In this document: positions 7,320 to 7,716 of the stretch, piece after piece
How the letters are laid out: every line of letters starts with the position of its first letter
Numbering within the stretch: position 1 is the first letter of the stretch
From: Bacteroidales bacterium
GTDB lineage: Bacteria; Bacteroidota; Bacteroidia; Bacteroidales; VadinHA17
Direction: 5' to 3'
DNA: 7,716 bases
Assembly (NCBI GenBank): GCA_015486475.1
Contig: WFRO01000001.1
Coordinates: 1-7,716 of the forward strand
Notes under the pieces: generated by a model
Told to the model about the DNA's origin: nothing
What the model saw: only the letters and a program-made list of their open reading frames with translations
The model's database searches: none
Position numbers and translations under genes: made by a program

Positions 7320-7716
7320 ATGTTTATTATCCGCAATTTTTTTGTAACAGCACTTTTCTCTTTCTTTTTTATCATTTCTGTCCTTGCCCAGGAAAAAGAT
7401 CTGAACATCGGTTTTCTGATCCCTGACATGCATATCGTGGCGGCCCGTGACGGTGCCCTGCTGGCAGTGAGGGAGGCCAATGAGCAGGGAGGCTATGACG
7501 GAAAAAAGTTCAGTCTTATCGTACGTTCTACCGCAGGGCCCTGGGGCACAGGCTCAAAAGTAGCCGTAAGCATGATCTTTGACTATGGCGTCCTGGCCAT
7601 CGCAGCCTCCCTGGATGGCCGCAATGCCCACCTGGCCGAACAGATCACCACCAAGACAAAAGTGGCTTTTGTCTCAACATGGTCTACGGACATGACCCTC
7701 TCCTATGCTTTCGTAC
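7320..7716 (+). CDS. Second periplasmic binding protein (Peripla_BP_6-like), 3' end missing
   Basis: 132 complete codons are visible before the window ends. A Sec signal (MFIIRNFF, a Phe-rich hydrophobic core, cleavage near VLAQ/E at residue 24) without a lipobox predicts a soluble periplasmic protein. The type I binding-protein domain starts immediately at LNIGFLIPDM (28-37), with no counterpart of the ~45-residue insert in the upstream paralogue. Shared elements with that paralogue are a GALLAVREANEQGGYDG helix, GPWG (73-76) where the other has GLWG, SLDGRNAH (98-105) against SIDDINTH, and VAFVSTWSTDMTL against IPMVNSGDPDPTL. The two are related but divergent, so this is an old pairing rather than a recent duplication. 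The start lies 46 bases after the DAHP synthase stop. The ligand is unknown. Confidence 0.85.
   Translation, partial: MFIIRNFFVTALFSFFFIISVLAQEKDLNIGFLIPDMHIVAARDGALLAVREANEQGGYDGKKFSLIVRSTAGPWGTGSKVAVSMIFDYGVLAIAASLDGRNAHLAEQITTKTKVAFVSTWSTDMTLSYAFV

Noticed and set aside
6422..7480. Minus-strand open frame of 352 codons opposite DAHP synthase and the second binding protein
   Set aside because: It spans two genes with clear family signatures on the plus strand and has no recognisable protein features.

Overview
The window is a 7.7 kb all-plus-strand run of seven genes, the first and last cut by the window edges. The likely host is a member of the Bacteroidota. Supporting signs are a self-standing Reg_prop (two-component-regulator-type) propeller, mostly weak or absent Shine-Dalgarno sequences with A/T-rich start contexts, secretion signals ending in FGQ or LAQ, and an exact match to the Bacteroidota promoter consensus (TTG, 20-bp spacer, TAnnTTTG). 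The phylum is an inference; there is no rRNA or marker gene here.

Layout: (1) 1-1038, the 3' part of a secreted propeller/c-type-cytochrome protein resembling the hydrazine synthase alpha subunit (HzsA), with one CxxCH. (2) 1119-3212, a three-heme protein joining an N-terminal CxxCH, a YncE/YVTN propeller and a MauG/cytochrome c peroxidase-like diheme module. (3) 3225-4409, a secreted, probably seven-bladed Reg_prop propeller with no attached kinase. (4) 4475-5050, a RidA-superfamily protein with an extra N-terminal segment and no arginine at the canonical RidA position. (5) 5067-6353, a periplasmic type I (LivJ/Peripla_BP_6-like) binding protein. (6) 6392-7273, a type I-beta DAHP synthase without its regulatory domain. 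(7) 7320-end, the start of a second binding protein related to gene 5. Gaps run from 12 to 80 bases, no strong terminator is visible, and every gene points the same way, so this is probably one operon or a tight cluster, possibly with an internal promoter before the DAHP synthase.

The genes fall into two groups: envelope or periplasmic proteins (genes 1, 2, 3, 5 and 7, two of them c-type hemoproteins) and two cytoplasmic enzymes (genes 4 and 6). DAHP synthase is the entry point to chorismate, and the RidA-like protein has features I associate with the RidA-like domains of chorismatases. A possible reading is a cluster that makes or handles a chorismate-derived small molecule in the cytoplasm and binds, oxidises or transfers electrons to related compounds in the periplasm. 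The co-occurrence is seen directly; the joint function is a hypothesis. No ABC permease or ATPase, mobile element, CRISPR array, tRNA or rRNA is visible, and no gap exceeds 80 bases.
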